64,000 nt of DNA from the NCBI GenBank assembly GCA_018713365.1, contig DVOU01000007.1, positions 1 through 64,000 on the forward strand, given 5' to 3'. Position numbers and translations under genes: made by a program. The DNA comes from Pullichristensenella excrementipullorum. GTDB taxonomy: Bacteria; Bacillota; Clostridia; Christensenellales; Aristaeellaceae. Within the stretch, counting starts at the first letter, position 1. Each line of letters starts with the position of its first letter. Below are positions 49,413 through 58,423 of this stretch, piece by piece. The notes beneath the pieces were generated by a model. The model was not told where the DNA came from and did no database searches. It saw nothing but the letters and a program-made list of their open reading frames with translations.

Positions 49413-49571
49413 GAAGGCGGAGGCTGGGCTCGCCTCGCCGCCCTTGCAGACACTCTGCTTGGGGCGTACCGGGGAACCGTATTCCCTGGCCGCGAACAGC
49501 AAAACCTCCAGGAGGGAGTCCGCGCGTCCAACGGCGCATTCCACCGTTACCCGGCAAATCATATCCACGAA

Positions 49572-49614
49572 AATGCCCGCGCCGTTCCTTGAATGAAGGG
49601 ACGGCGTGGGCATT
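49572..49614 (-). terminator. Long hairpin terminator for the leftward UroD-ABC operon
   Basis: Nineteen-base arms (AATGCCCGCGCCGTTCCTT and its near-complement) with two mismatches and a GAATG loop, followed on the minus strand by TTTCG. It is 183 bases past the UroD-type gene. The 384-bp gap 49413-49796 between convergent operons holds this and the plus-strand terminator but no convincing gene. Confidence 0.65.
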
Positions 49615-49690
49615 GGAACAGGTCAAAACAGCTCAAAATAACACCAACGGCTGCCGCGAGGCACGAGGCTTGTTGGGCAAAGGACGCGAA

Positions 49691-49723
49691 GCGCCGACCG
49701 ATTTGCTGCGGGCGGCGCTTTTT
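49691..49723 (+). terminator. Terminator for the rightward sugar ABC operon
   Basis: Stem GCGCCG / CGGCGC with a 16-base loop then five T residues. It lies beyond the opposing operon's terminator, so the two messages would overlap at their 3' ends. Confidence 0.55.
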
Positions 49724-49796
49724 CACGCTCATGTCCTGTAAAAATGTCTGCGGAAGACGCGCGGTCGTTTCTTTGTGCGGAGTGACGCCGGAAAGT

Positions 49797-51032
49797 TTAA
49801 TAGCGGTCGACCGTTTCAAACATGGCGACGATGTTTTCCGGGGGACAGTCGCGCATGATGTTGTGTACGGTGTTGAACACGAAACCGCCGCCGGGGGCAA
49901 AGGTCTCGATCATCTCCGCCACATGGTCGCGGACCTGTTGCGGCGTGCCATGGTTGAGGATGCGCCGCGTGTCGCAGCCGCCGCCCCAGAAGGTTATGTC
50001 CTTGCCAAATTCGCGCTTGAGGCGCCTGGCTTCCATGTCCCGCGCCACGAACTGCACGGGGTTGATGATGTCGTATCCCGCCTCGATGAGGTCTGGCAGC
50101 AGCTTGTAGATGGAGCCGCAGGAGTGCAAAAACGTCTTCATGCCGGAATGCTTGTGGACGTATTCGTTCAGCTTCGCGTGGCGGGGCTTGAACAGGCGGC
50201 GGTAGATCTCCGGCTGCATGAACGGGCCGGTATCCATGCCCAGATCGTCGCCGAAGCGCAGGATGTCGCACACATCGCCGACATAATGGCAGACATTCTC
50301 CAGCGTTTTCAGATGGCGCTCAAGCAGCGCGTCCAGCAGGCGCGCCACGCCGTCCTCGTCGATCATCAAATCGCAGAGGAAATTGTCGATGCGGCGCAGG
50401 AATGTGCCCCACTCAAACAGATTGCAGCCGCAGACGATCATGATGGCACGATCGCTCTGCGCGCGCAATTGCAGGGCGCGCTCGCGCAATTTGGGCCAGA
50501 AATCCGCCTCATTGGCGTGATCCCAGGGCGAATGCACCATCGCCTGCCATAGCACCATATCCATCTGCGCGTCCAGATCGCTCAGATCCTCGGGAAGCTC
50601 GTCGCCGGGATAGGGGCAATAGGTGCCATCGAAGAATGTCGCGCCCTCCGGCATGCGCGCGATCTGCACGCCGTTTTTCATCACGATCCAGCTGTTGTCC
50701 TCCTTGTGGATCGGGTCGAACCAAATGGGGATCAGGCCCACGCTGCCATCGGCGAGCGGGAAGGGCTTCCAATCCTCCGGCTTTTCGTTGAACATGCGGC
50801 CGACATCCACGCAGTCGATATGGAAGTGGTCAAGCACCGCGTCGTCCGGCTGTGTCACCTGCTGCACCACGTCGTATATCTTTGCCGGGCCGCAGTTCAG
50901 GCCGGTATACTTCACCAGGCGGTTGTAGGCGATCGCCGAGATGCCGGAACTGGGTGTCGCGCCCAGATCGCGCGGCAAGCGGTCCGGCTCGCGATGCGCG
51001 ATGGACGCCAGAATGCGTTCTCTGCTGGTCAT
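49797..51032 (-). CDS. UroD/MtaA-superfamily protein, probable corrinoid-linked methyltransferase
   Basis: 411-residue protein of the uroporphyrinogen decarboxylase superfamily. It does not look like true HemE: it has LHSCGSI (HxC metal-ligand type) and WGGGCDTRRIL with a further Cys, plus GGGFVFNTVHNI and a CPPENI end, features of the methyltransferase-like branch that demethylates methoxy or methylamine compounds onto a corrinoid. ATG 51032 follows AGGAGG, 17 bases behind a sugar transporter ATPase gene, so it is co-transcribed with sugar import. A corrinoid protein and a reactivase are encoded 6-11 kb to the right. Substrate unknown; a methylated sugar is the working guess. Confidence 0.82.
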   Translation of the reverse strand: MTSRERILASIAHREPDRLPRDLGATPSSGISAIAYNRLVKYTGLNCGPAKIYDVVQQVTQPDDAVLDHFHIDCVDVGRMFNEKPEDWKPFPLADGSVGLIPIWFDPIHKEDNSWIVMKNGVQIARMPEGATFFDGTYCPYPGDELPEDLSDLDAQMDMVLWQAMVHSPWDHANEADFWPKLRERALQLRAQSDRAIMIVCGCNLFEWGTFLRRIDNFLCDLMIDEDGVARLLDALLERHLKTLENVCHYVGDVCDILRFGDDLGMDTGPFMQPEIYRRLFKPRHAKLNEYVHKHSGMKTFLHSCGSIYKLLPDLIEAGYDIINPVQFVARDMEARRLKREFGKDITFWGGGCDTRRILNHGTPQQVRDHVAEMIETFAPGGGFVFNTVHNIMRDCPPENIVAMFETVDRY

Positions 51033-51049
51033 TGCTTTCCTCCTGTTCG

Positions 51050-52555
51050 TCAGGCCATGGCGGCGCCGATCTTTTCGCTGACTTCCGCATAGCCGAAGGC
51101 GCGTTCGTTAAGGCCCTGCAATTCCGCGGTGATCCGAAAATCGCGGAACACGAGTATGCGCCTTGCCAATGTGATCATTTCCGTCATATCCGAGGAAATC
51201 AGGATGATGGACTTCCCCTCGTTTTTCGCCAGATCCCAGATGATCTCGTGGATCTGCCGCTTGGCGCCCACGTCCACGCCGACGGTCGGTTCGTCGATGA
51301 TGAGTATATCGCAACCGGCCGCGAGCCATTTGCCGATCGAAACCTTTTGCTGATTGCCGCCGGAGAGGGATTCCACCTTCGTCTCCTGCGAAGGCGTTTT
51401 GATGTTCATCTGCCCGATCATGGACGCCGTGGCGGCGCGGCACTTTTTGTTGCTGATCTTGTGGAAATTGTCGCGCATTGCGCGCAATATGGTCAGCGTC
51501 ATATTGTCGCGCACGTTGAAGGGCAGGATCAGGCCCTCCTCCTTGCGGTTCTCCGTGACGTAGCACATGTGGTATTTTTCCACCGCGTCGCGCATGCTGC
51601 GAATGTGCGCGCGTTTTCCGTTGACGTAGACCTCGCCGGTATCCATGCGGTCCGCGCCGACGATGAGGCGCGCGAACTCCGTGCGTCCGGCGCCGACCAG
51701 CCCATACAGGCCGAGGATCTCGCCCTTGCGCAGTTGCAGGCTGATGTCGTCAAACATGCCGCTGCGCCCGACATGGCGCACATCGAGGACGACTTCCTCG
51801 CCAATATCGAGCGAGCCCATGTGTTCGATGTTCTCATCGCGCCCGATCATCATTTTCACCAGATCGTTGCGGCTCAGCTCCGCTACGGGGCGCGTGCCGA
51901 TGACCCTGCCATCGCGCAGGACGGTCACGCGGTCGCATATCTCCAGCACTTCTTCGATCTTGTGCGACACGAAGATGATGCAGCGCCCTTCCTCTTTCAG
52001 CTTGCGGATGATGCGGAAGAGGTTTTCCGCCTCGTATTGCGTCAGGGAGGACGTCGGCTCGTCCATGAGGATATACTGGGCGTTGGCGGAGAGCGCCTTT
52101 GCGATCTGGATGAGCTGCTTCTGCGCGGCGGTCATCTGGCCGATGATGTCCGTGGGGCGCACGTCCAGCTCCACCATGTCGAGATAGGTCTTCGCCGTTT
52201 CGTTGATGCGCTTCCAGTCCAGCGCGCCAAGGCGGCCGCGGAACTGCTTCATCTTGTCCATGACGATATTTTCAGCAACGGTGGAGGCGGGGATCACCTG
52301 TATCTCCTGATGCACCATGGAAATATCGTAGGCGGCGGAATCCGCGTAATCGCGCAGCGTGACCTTGCGGCCATCTATGTATACGGCGCCCTGGTCCGGG
52401 CGATAGATGCCGGTGATGATCTTCATCAGGGTGGATTTGCCCGCGCCGTTTTCTCCCATCAGCGCGTGGACTTCCCCCTTCTCAAACTTCACCGACACAT
52501 CGTCCAACGCCTTTACGCCAGGAAATTCCCTTGTGATGTTTCTAGCTTCAAGCAT
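51050..52555 (-). CDS. Sugar ABC transporter ATP-binding protein (RbsA family)
   Basis: 501-residue tandem ATPase: Walker A GENGAGKST, Walker B YILMDEPTSSL in the first half; degenerate GLVGAGRTE, LSGGNQQKVSIGKW and ILIIDEPTVGVDVGAK in the second. ATG 52555 follows GGGGAG. It lies between the binding-protein gene (100 bp upstream, with a hairpin) and the UroD-type methyltransferase (17 bp downstream). Confidence 0.93.
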   Translation of the reverse strand: MLEARNITREFPGVKALDDVSVKFEKGEVHALMGENGAGKSTLMKIITGIYRPDQGAVYIDGRKVTLRDYADSAAYDISMVHQEIQVIPASTVAENIVMDKMKQFRGRLGALDWKRINETAKTYLDMVELDVRPTDIIGQMTAAQKQLIQIAKALSANAQYILMDEPTSSLTQYEAENLFRIIRKLKEEGRCIIFVSHKIEEVLEICDRVTVLRDGRVIGTRPVAELSRNDLVKMMIGRDENIEHMGSLDIGEEVVLDVRHVGRSGMFDDISLQLRKGEILGLYGLVGAGRTEFARLIVGADRMDTGEVYVNGKRAHIRSMRDAVEKYHMCYVTENRKEEGLILPFNVRDNMTLTILRAMRDNFHKISNKKCRAATASMIGQMNIKTPSQETKVESLSGGNQQKVSIGKWLAAGCDILIIDEPTVGVDVGAKRQIHEIIWDLAKNEGKSIILISSDMTEMITLARRILVFRDFRITAELQGLNERAFGYAEVSEKIGAAMA

Positions 52556-52611
52556 ATGCGACTCCCCTGATGCAAGCGATGTCGTCGTAGCGTTCGACGC
52601 CGGTCACGCCC

Positions 52612-52637
52612 CCGCCGCAACGCGTCTGTCGCGGCGG
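52612..52637 (-). terminator. Intercistronic stem-loop between binding protein and ATPase genes
   Basis: CCGCCGC / GCGGCGG with a 12-base loop and no T run, in the same position as the hairpin at 45894 in the other operon. Confidence 0.5.
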
Positions 52638-52655
52638 AGGCGGAGGAGTTCCAGC

Positions 52656-53651
52656 TTATTTCGTGAGATACACGGTGGTCAGATCGGCGATGATCTGGTC
52701 GGTGACGCCCTGCAGATCGTCGTTGAAGGTGTCGATGTTATCCTTGGTCACAAGCACGCAGCCGGAGTCGATGAAGTAGGTGCCTTCCACCTTGGTGTAG
52801 CCTTCCTCGTTCATCAAGCGGAGGATCTCAAACGGGATGTAGCCATGCGCGAAGGTGTTCTGGGCGATTGTGCCGTAGACGATGCCGGACTCGATGCCGT
52901 TCATCACGTCTTCGGGGGTGTCGATCGTCACCAGATAGATCTTCGCGGCGTCGGGATTGCGCTCATAGTAGTCGTCCAGCACCTGCACAGCGGCGGAGGA
53001 GGACATGTTGCCGGTGCAGACGATGCCGTTGATGTTTTCGAGGTTGGCGTACAGCGCGGAGGAGATCTTCTCAACGCCTTCTTCGATGTTCGTGATGCCC
53101 GCCACTTCCTGCACCAGTTCCACGCCCTCGTGTTCGGCGATGCAGGCGTCGATGCCGTCCTTGCGCTTGAGCGTGTTGGTGTCGGTCAGCACCTCCAGAA
53201 CGTTGAGGATGCCGCCCGTGCCGCCCATAGCGTCGATCACGTAGTCGCAAGCGGAGTAGGCCGCCGCCTGCACGTCTGTGGCGACGCAGAACTGCTCGGT
53301 CGCCTGGCTGGTGCCGGCGCCGTAGGTGATCACGTTCACGCCGAAGCTCTTCAGTTCGTCAAACAGGCCGGCGGCGCCGTCAGAGGCGGGATAGACGGAC
53401 ATGTTGGTGTAGCCGTCCGCCACGAGCGCCTGCAGGTTGGCGTCCTGCGTCGACTGCTCCCAGTCGGCGCCGATCATGATGCGCACGTCGATCCCGGAAT
53501 CGGCAATGTACTGCTCGACATAGCCCATGACCTCGTCGGCGTAGGAATGGGCGGTGGGGAAATACCAGACGTACTGGCCTTCCGCCACGGCGCCCGCGCC
53601 AATGGAAAGCAGCAGGCAGCAGAGCAGCACCATGGAAAGGATCTTCTTCAT
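52656..53651 (-). CDS. Sugar ABC transporter substrate-binding protein
   Basis: 331-residue exported binding protein of the ribose-binding (type 1) class. Signal peptide to about residue 23 (GAGAVAEG); the two cysteines sit inside the hydrophobic core, not at a lipobox. The mature part has YVWYFPTAHSYADEVMGYVE, MIGADWEQSTQDANLQALVA, SVYPASDGAAGLFDEL and ICTGNMSSSAAVQVLDDYYE (read with its preceding V). ATG 53651 follows GGAGG. Preceded by one permease and followed by the ATPase. Confidence 0.9.
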   Translation of the reverse strand: MKKILSMVLLCCLLLSIGAGAVAEGQYVWYFPTAHSYADEVMGYVEQYIADSGIDVRIMIGADWEQSTQDANLQALVADGYTNMSVYPASDGAAGLFDELKSFGVNVITYGAGTSQATEQFCVATDVQAAAYSACDYVIDAMGGTGGILNVLEVLTDTNTLKRKDGIDACIAEHEGVELVQEVAGITNIEEGVEKISSALYANLENINGIVCTGNMSSSAAVQVLDDYYERNPDAAKIYLVTIDTPEDVMNGIESGIVYGTIAQNTFAHGYIPFEILRLMNEEGYTKVEGTYFIDSGCVLVTKDNIDTFNDDLQGVTDQIIADLTTVYLTK

Positions 53652-53715
53652 GTTTCTTACCTCCATTTTGTTGTTCATTATCGCATGAGCGCCGAAGCGT
53701 TCATTGGTTCGTTTT

Positions 53716-54726
53716 TCACTCGCCGCGGCGGGAATTGCGGAATTTGCTGCGGCGCTTTGCCTCCTTGAGCCAGGCGCTGATGGGCGCGAGGGAAACGGCA
53801 AGGAGCAGGATCAGGCCAAGATACGTCTGCTCAAAATAGATGTTCGCGTTGGCCATGACCAGGCCGTTTTTGATCATGACGATCAGGTAGGCGGCGATAA
53901 AGAGGCCCAGGGGCTGGATCACACCGCCGGCCAGCGCGGTGCCGCCGATAACGGAGACCGCAAAGGAATAGATCATCCAGTCGCCGCCGGTGGTCGGCTG
54001 CGCCGAGCCGTTCATGGATACCGCGCAAATGCCCGCGATGGCCGCGAACAGGCCGGAGAGCGTGTTGGCGATGACGACGGAACGGTCGGTGTTCACCGCC
54101 GCCATGCGCGCCGCGACCGGGTTGCCACCCGTGGCCAGCAGCCGCCGCCCCGTCACCGTATAGCGAAATACGAACCAGATCACGATCAGCATGATCGCCG
54201 CGAAGTAGAGCATCAGGGGCAGGCCGAGGAACATGCTGCGCCCCAACCAGGTGAAGCCCTCCGTCAGCTCCGTGTAGGGAAAGCCCTCCGATACGCCGGT
54301 GACCAGGCCCTGATAGATGAAGCTGGTGGCAAGCGTGACGATGAAGGAATTGAGCTTGAGGCGGGTGATGACCAGGCCGTTGAAGCAGCCCGCGAGCAAT
54401 CCCACCAACAGCGCCGCCGTCACCGCCACAAACGCGGAAGCGTGCAGATCCTGCATGAAAAGCCCGACCGTGACCACGCTCATGCCGCCGATGTAGCCGA
54501 GCGAAAGATTCATGCCGCCCACGATGATGACCATCGTCTGCGAAAGGGCGATGAACATGTACAGCGCGGCCGTCCGCGAGAGCGTGTATATGTTGTAGGA
54601 TGAAAGAAAGTTCCGCGAGAACATCGAAAAGATCGCGCCAAGGATCAGCACCGCGAGCAAGACCGTCAGCTCAGGCCGTCCGAATACGCGCCGAACGATG
54701 CTTTTGTTCTGCCTCTCTTTTTCCAA
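53716..54726 (-). CDS. Sugar ABC transporter permease (RbsC family)
   Basis: 336-residue membrane subunit with about 9-10 hydrophobic segments and the markers GGMNLSLGYIGGM, ATGGNPVAARMAAV and FAVSVIGGTALAGGVIQP. It is the only permease of this system, so the channel is probably a homodimer, unlike the other two. The start is TTG 54726 with GAGGAGG 9 bases upstream. It follows the SGNH hydrolase gene by 18 bases. Confidence 0.9.
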   Translation of the reverse strand: MEKERQNKSIVRRVFGRPELTVLLAVLILGAIFSMFSRNFLSSYNIYTLSRTAALYMFIALSQTMVIIVGGMNLSLGYIGGMSVVTVGLFMQDLHASAFVAVTAALLVGLLAGCFNGLVITRLKLNSFIVTLATSFIYQGLVTGVSEGFPYTELTEGFTWLGRSMFLGLPLMLYFAAIMLIVIWFVFRYTVTGRRLLATGGNPVAARMAAVNTDRSVVIANTLSGLFAAIAGICAVSMNGSAQPTTGGDWMIYSFAVSVIGGTALAGGVIQPLGLFIAAYLIVMIKNGLVMANANIYFEQTYLGLILLLAVSLAPISAWLKEAKRRSKFRNSRRGE

Positions 54727-54744
54727 AGCAATGCGCCTCCTCGT

Positions 54745-55374
54745 CTATCCCAGGAAGATTTGTCGTACTTTTTCCGCAAACGCCGTGGCGACCCTGCTGT
54801 GCGCTTCGCGGTCAAAATGCAGCCCGTCCAGCGGGGAGGGGCCGGCAACGCCCGCAATGTCGATGAACTCCACGCCGTTGCGTTCAGCTACGGCCCTGTA
54901 CAGCGCTCCCAGGCGTTCAGAATCCGCCCTGCGGTCGCCAAACACCTCTCCCAGAAAGGTGGTCCTGTTTATCAGGGGCGGCGCGGCCAGAAGGATCTGC
55001 GGCGGCTGCGCGCGGCGACCGTTGTCGGCGCGCAGGATCATGCGCACCAGCCTTTCCGCGCCCAGCGCGATGTCCGCGCACGTCGCGTGGAAGCGCGCTT
55101 TGAGATCGTTTGTCCCCAGCATGAGGATCACCAGATCAAGCGGAGCGTGGCTCTCCAGACAGACGGGCAGATGCGCCCTGCCGCACTTGTCGCCTTCGAC
55201 GGGGTCCTCCCAGACGGTCGTCCTGCCGTTCAACCCTTCCTCGATCACCAGGTACTCCGCCCCGAGCGCGGCCTGCAAGCGGCCCGTCCAGCGCTCGTGG
55301 CGCTCATAGCGGCCATATCCTTCCGGGCTTTCGCCATAGGTGTTGGAATCGCCAAAGCAGAGGATCGTTTTCAT
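54745..55374 (-). CDS. SGNH/GDSL hydrolase
   Basis: 209-residue cytosolic esterase of the SGNH fold. Block I ILCFGDSNTYG contains the nucleophile Ser, block II EEGLNGRTT gives the oxyanion Gly, block III ILMLGTNDLK gives the Asn, and block V DGLHFDREAH gives Asp and His. There is no signal peptide. Relatives remove acetyl groups from sugars. ATG 55374 follows GAGGG, 11 bases behind the rhamnose mutarotase gene and ahead of a sugar permease, so deacetylation of an imported sugar is a reasonable inference. Confidence 0.9.
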   Translation of the reverse strand: MKTILCFGDSNTYGESPEGYGRYERHERWTGRLQAALGAEYLVIEEGLNGRTTVWEDPVEGDKCGRAHLPVCLESHAPLDLVILMLGTNDLKARFHATCADIALGAERLVRMILRADNGRRAQPPQILLAAPPLINRTTFLGEVFGDRRADSERLGALYRAVAERNGVEFIDIAGVAGPSPLDGLHFDREAHSRVATAFAEKVRQIFLG

Positions 55375-55385
55375 GTATCCGTCCC

Positions 55386-55709
55386 TCAGTCCTGATGGAA
55401 GACTTCCTCGATTGCATGCCACCATTCGCCCTCCGGCGCTCCTTCGACCGGCTGCTGGCACGGGTCTGTCAGAGACCACCAGAGTTTCGTTTCCGCATGC
55501 TCCGCCATCCGGCGCATGTCGGCGTCGTAGTCCTCGCCGACATATTCAAAATAGGAAAACAGCACGTCTCCAAAGAGATAGATCGAATAGTTGCGTATGT
55601 TGCAGCGCTCGATCTCTTCAGCGACGGCCTTCCATGGATTGAGATGCAACTGCCGGTACAATTCCAGCTTTTCCGGCTTGACGCGGATCACCTGCGCTAT
55701 GCGCTTCAT
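55386..55709 (-). CDS. rhaM: L-rhamnose mutarotase
   Basis: Interconverts alpha and beta anomers of L-rhamnose (DUF718 family). The 107-residue product has the family length and pattern: RIAQVIRVKPEKLELYRQLH with the catalytic-type His, IRNYSIYLFGDVLFSYFEY, and WWSLTDPCQQPV near the end. ATG 55709 follows GGAGG; a longer frame to 55841 lacks a ribosome site. First gene of the leftward hydrolase-ABC-UroD unit, and the best clue that the transported sugar is a 6-deoxyhexose or similar. Confidence 0.9.
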   Translation of the reverse strand: MKRIAQVIRVKPEKLELYRQLHLNPWKAVAEEIERCNIRNYSIYLFGDVLFSYFEYVGEDYDADMRRMAEHAETKLWWSLTDPCQQPVEGAPEGEWWHAIEEVFHQD

Positions 55710-55861
55710 TGCCGATCGACCTCCAGAATCATCGCTCTTTTCCTTAATGATAATCGTTTCAGGCTGCGAAAGCCATGTATGTTCTCGCGATAAAACTGTA
55801 TATATTTTGGTTTTTTGAAATATCACATTCGCAAACTTCATTTGATTTCATTTGAAAATTA

Positions 55862-55890
55862 TAGACAAAACGCTGAATTTACGGTATAAT
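55862..55890 (+). promoter_or_regulatory. Promoter of the AraC regulator gene
   Basis: TAGACA, 17-bp spacer, TATAAT, 26 bases before ATG 55917, which also has AGGAGGTGATC, a near-perfect ribosome site. Confidence 0.75.
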
Positions 55891-55916
55891 TTTCGCATGG
55901 AACAGGAGGTGATCCT

Positions 55917-56804
55917 ATGGGTTTGATAAATGGGAATGAAGCGCTGCGGCTTCTGGATGGATGCCCGCATGATGATTTTTATATCGCTCCCACCCCCATC
56001 CCGCTGGACGGGCTGTTCATACAGGTCAATCGGGCGGGCATCGTCGCCGCGACGCCGCCGGACTTTCATATCCTGCGGGACGAGAGTTACAGCTTTAACG
56101 TCATCCACTGCGTCTTTCGGGGGCACGGCTGCGTGCGCGTGCGGGATCGCACATACGAGCTTGGGCGCGGACAGGCGTTTCTGCTCGCCGCCCATGAGCC
56201 GCACGAATACCGCTCCGATCCCTCCGATCCAATGGGGCTGGTATGGGTCGAATTTGCCGGCAGCAACAGCGCGCAGGTCGCGCAGTACATTCTGGATTCC
56301 GGCGGCGCGGTATACAGCGGCGATCTCTTTGAAACGCTGACCGATCTTTGCACATCGATCCTCTATCAGCCCAATCAGCGGGGGCCGATCGTCAGCCGGA
56401 TCATCTACGAAATGCTGATGCACATGTGCAGCAGCGTTGAAAGCGATCTGGAAATCAGCGCTGTGGATCAGAAGATCCTGCGATACATCAACAAGCACAT
56501 TTCCGAGCAGCTGGCGCTGTCCGATGTGGCGAGGGTGTTCGGCTATAACCCCTCCTACTTTTCCGCGCGCTTTTCCCGCATTTTCGGCATGACTTTTTCG
56601 CAATACCTGATGCGCCAGCGCATGAGCAACGCGCGCTATCTGCTCCTCACGACCAAATGGTCGGTGGAGCGGATCGCGCAGGATCTGGGTTTTTACGATA
56701 TGAGCCACTTCATCCAGCGCTTCAAGGCCGTCGAGGGCATCACGCCGGCAAAATACCGCCGCCAGAACAGCGGATTTTTCAACCAGATCGAAGGGGCGAA
56801 TTGA
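55917..56804 (+). CDS. AraC family transcriptional regulator (cupin sensor)
   Basis: 295-residue regulator: an N-terminal cupin-like ligand domain (about 20-120, FRGHGCVRVRDRTYELGRGQ, AHEPHEYRSDP) and a C-terminal double HTH (about 190-285, LALSDVARVFGYNPSYFSAR and WSVERIAQDLGFYDMSHFIQ). Such proteins typically activate sugar genes. It is divergent from rhaM and the leftward sugar unit (gap 207 bp) and convergent with the corrinoid operon, so rhaM onward is its most likely target. Confidence 0.92.
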   Translation: MGLINGNEALRLLDGCPHDDFYIAPTPIPLDGLFIQVNRAGIVAATPPDFHILRDESYSFNVIHCVFRGHGCVRVRDRTYELGRGQAFLLAAHEPHEYRSDPSDPMGLVWVEFAGSNSAQVAQYILDSGGAVYSGDLFETLTDLCTSILYQPNQRGPIVSRIIYEMLMHMCSSVESDLEISAVDQKILRYINKHISEQLALSDVARVFGYNPSYFSARFSRIFGMTFSQYLMRQRMSNARYLLLTTKWSVERIAQDLGFYDMSHFIQRFKAVEGITPAKYRRQNSGFFNQIEGAN

Positions 56805-56875
56805 CAACCATCGCGGAACGTCGGCAAAGCGGGCGGACCGGCAGAGCGTTGGAAAGGCCCGCGAGCCGCGAAAGA

Positions 56876-56907
56876 AAAATCGCCGCCGATCTATTCGGGG
56901 CGATTTT
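56876..56907. terminator. Terminator between the AraC gene and the corrinoid operon
   Basis: AAAATCGC / GCGATTTT stem with a 16-base loop; A and T runs on both sides make it work in either direction for the two convergent genes. Confidence 0.65.
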
Positions 56908-56953
56908 CGCTTGCATGGGTTTTGTCGGCGCCCTGCTGCGCAGTGCCGCCGTG

Positions 56954-58423
56954 TCAAAAGAACATGTGATCCACATACAGCTCGTTGAACAGGGGATCCC
57001 CGCCCAGATTTACAAAGGTGGCGCGCGCGCATATGGCGCGGATGCGGGCAATGGCGTCCGTATCCAGGAGCAGCCGTGCGGCTCCTGCCAACGCCGCGTT
57101 GCCGAGGATGCGCACGCTTCCCGCCAGCGCGTCAGGGATCAGACCGATGGTCGCCGCGCTGTCCACGTTCAGATGGCTCCCGAATCCTCCGGCGATGTAA
57201 AGCGTCCCGATCTCCTCTGGCGCGGTCTGTGCGCTGCGCATCAGCGTTTCCATGCCGGCGGCAATGGCGGCCTTGGCGAGCTGCACGGCGCGAATATCCT
57301 TGGGCATGAGCGCAACGCCGTCGCGCAACGCGAGGCGTTCTTCCTCCGTGGCGCCGGTCTCCTCGATGTCGCCGCGCCGCAAAAACGCCGCGATCGCGTC
57401 GATCAGGCCCGAGCCGCATACGCCCACAGCGCTCGCCTCGCCGATGGTGTGCGCGCGCACTTCCTTCCCCTCCAGCCAGACGCGGTCGATGGCGCCTCGC
57501 ACGCTGCCGCACCCACAGGAGATGCCCGCGCCCTCAAATGCCGGCCCTGCCGCCGTAGAGGCCACGCGGAGAACGCCGTCCTTCCAGAGGGCGATCTCGC
57601 CGTTGGTGCCAATATCTGTCAACAGGGAAATGCCGTCGCCATCGCACTGGCCGGCAGCCAGTACCGCACAGGAGATGTCCGCGCCCACAAAGGCGTGCAT
57701 GCAGGGCGGCAGATAGGTCCTGCGGCCGAACAGCTCCGTCTCCTCATCGAAGAGGTAATCGGCAAGGAACGGCGCGTGGGAAAGCGCCCGCGGGTCCCTG
57801 CCGGTGAGCAGGTAGAGCATGGTGGTATTGCCGGTGACGACCAGCGCATCCAGCGCTTCAAACGACACGCCGGCGCGGGCGCACGATTCCCTGAGCATGC
57901 CTTCCACAGCCTCCCCAGCCTGGCGGCGCAGCGTATCCAGGCCGCCATCCATGGCATGGCCGACGCGGCCCATCACATCCGCGGCCACAGCGGTCTGCGG
58001 GTTGCGTCGGCCCGCTTCGGACAGGCAAGTGCCATCGCGCAGGTCGTACAATTTGCAGGCCAGCGTGGTGGTACCGATGTCCACCGCCGCGCCCAGTCTG
58101 CCCGCCGTGGGCTTGACGGCGCGCGCAGCGGCGTCGCTGAAAAGCGCGATCTGCTCCATGCCGCCGTCATCCGGCAACACGGCCAGCGCGTCTCCCATGA
58201 GTAGCGCCTGACAGGACAGCCGCCGGCCCGCCCGCCGCTCCGCGGCGTTGGGGGCGGAGACCTGGCCGGAGAGTTCGACCGCGCACTTACCGCACACGCC
58301 CCGACCGCCGCAGGGCCGCGGCACGGCAAGGTCATGCGCGATCAACACCTCATCCAGCCTCTGGCCGCTTTCGAAGGGGATCGTCCACGTCGCGTCACCG
58401 CGACGTACCGTCAGTTTCGGCAT
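56954..58423 (-). CDS. Corrinoid-reactivating ASKHA-fold ferredoxin protein (RamA/RACo-like, DUF4445)
   Basis: 489-residue protein that reduces inactive cob(II)alamin on a partner corrinoid protein, with ATP. Residues about 1-90 form a [2Fe-2S] ferredoxin domain (PCGGRGVCGKC and a later Cys in RRLSCQA); the rest is the ASKHA ATPase-like domain of RACo (GAAVDIGTTTLACKLYDL, VVTGNTTM, LLTDIGTNGEIAL, AIDRVWLEG, YIAGGFGSHLN). ATG 58423 follows GGGAGGG and lies inside the DUF2284 gene (29-base overlap). Last gene of the four-gene corrinoid operon. Confidence 0.92.
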   Translation of the reverse strand: MPKLTVRRGDATWTIPFESGQRLDEVLIAHDLAVPRPCGGRGVCGKCAVELSGQVSAPNAAERRAGRRLSCQALLMGDALAVLPDDGGMEQIALFSDAAARAVKPTAGRLGAAVDIGTTTLACKLYDLRDGTCLSEAGRRNPQTAVAADVMGRVGHAMDGGLDTLRRQAGEAVEGMLRESCARAGVSFEALDALVVTGNTTMLYLLTGRDPRALSHAPFLADYLFDEETELFGRRTYLPPCMHAFVGADISCAVLAAGQCDGDGISLLTDIGTNGEIALWKDGVLRVASTAAGPAFEGAGISCGCGSVRGAIDRVWLEGKEVRAHTIGEASAVGVCGSGLIDAIAAFLRRGDIEETGATEEERLALRDGVALMPKDIRAVQLAKAAIAAGMETLMRSAQTAPEEIGTLYIAGGFGSHLNVDSAATIGLIPDALAGSVRILGNAALAGAARLLLDTDAIARIRAICARATFVNLGGDPLFNELYVDHMFF

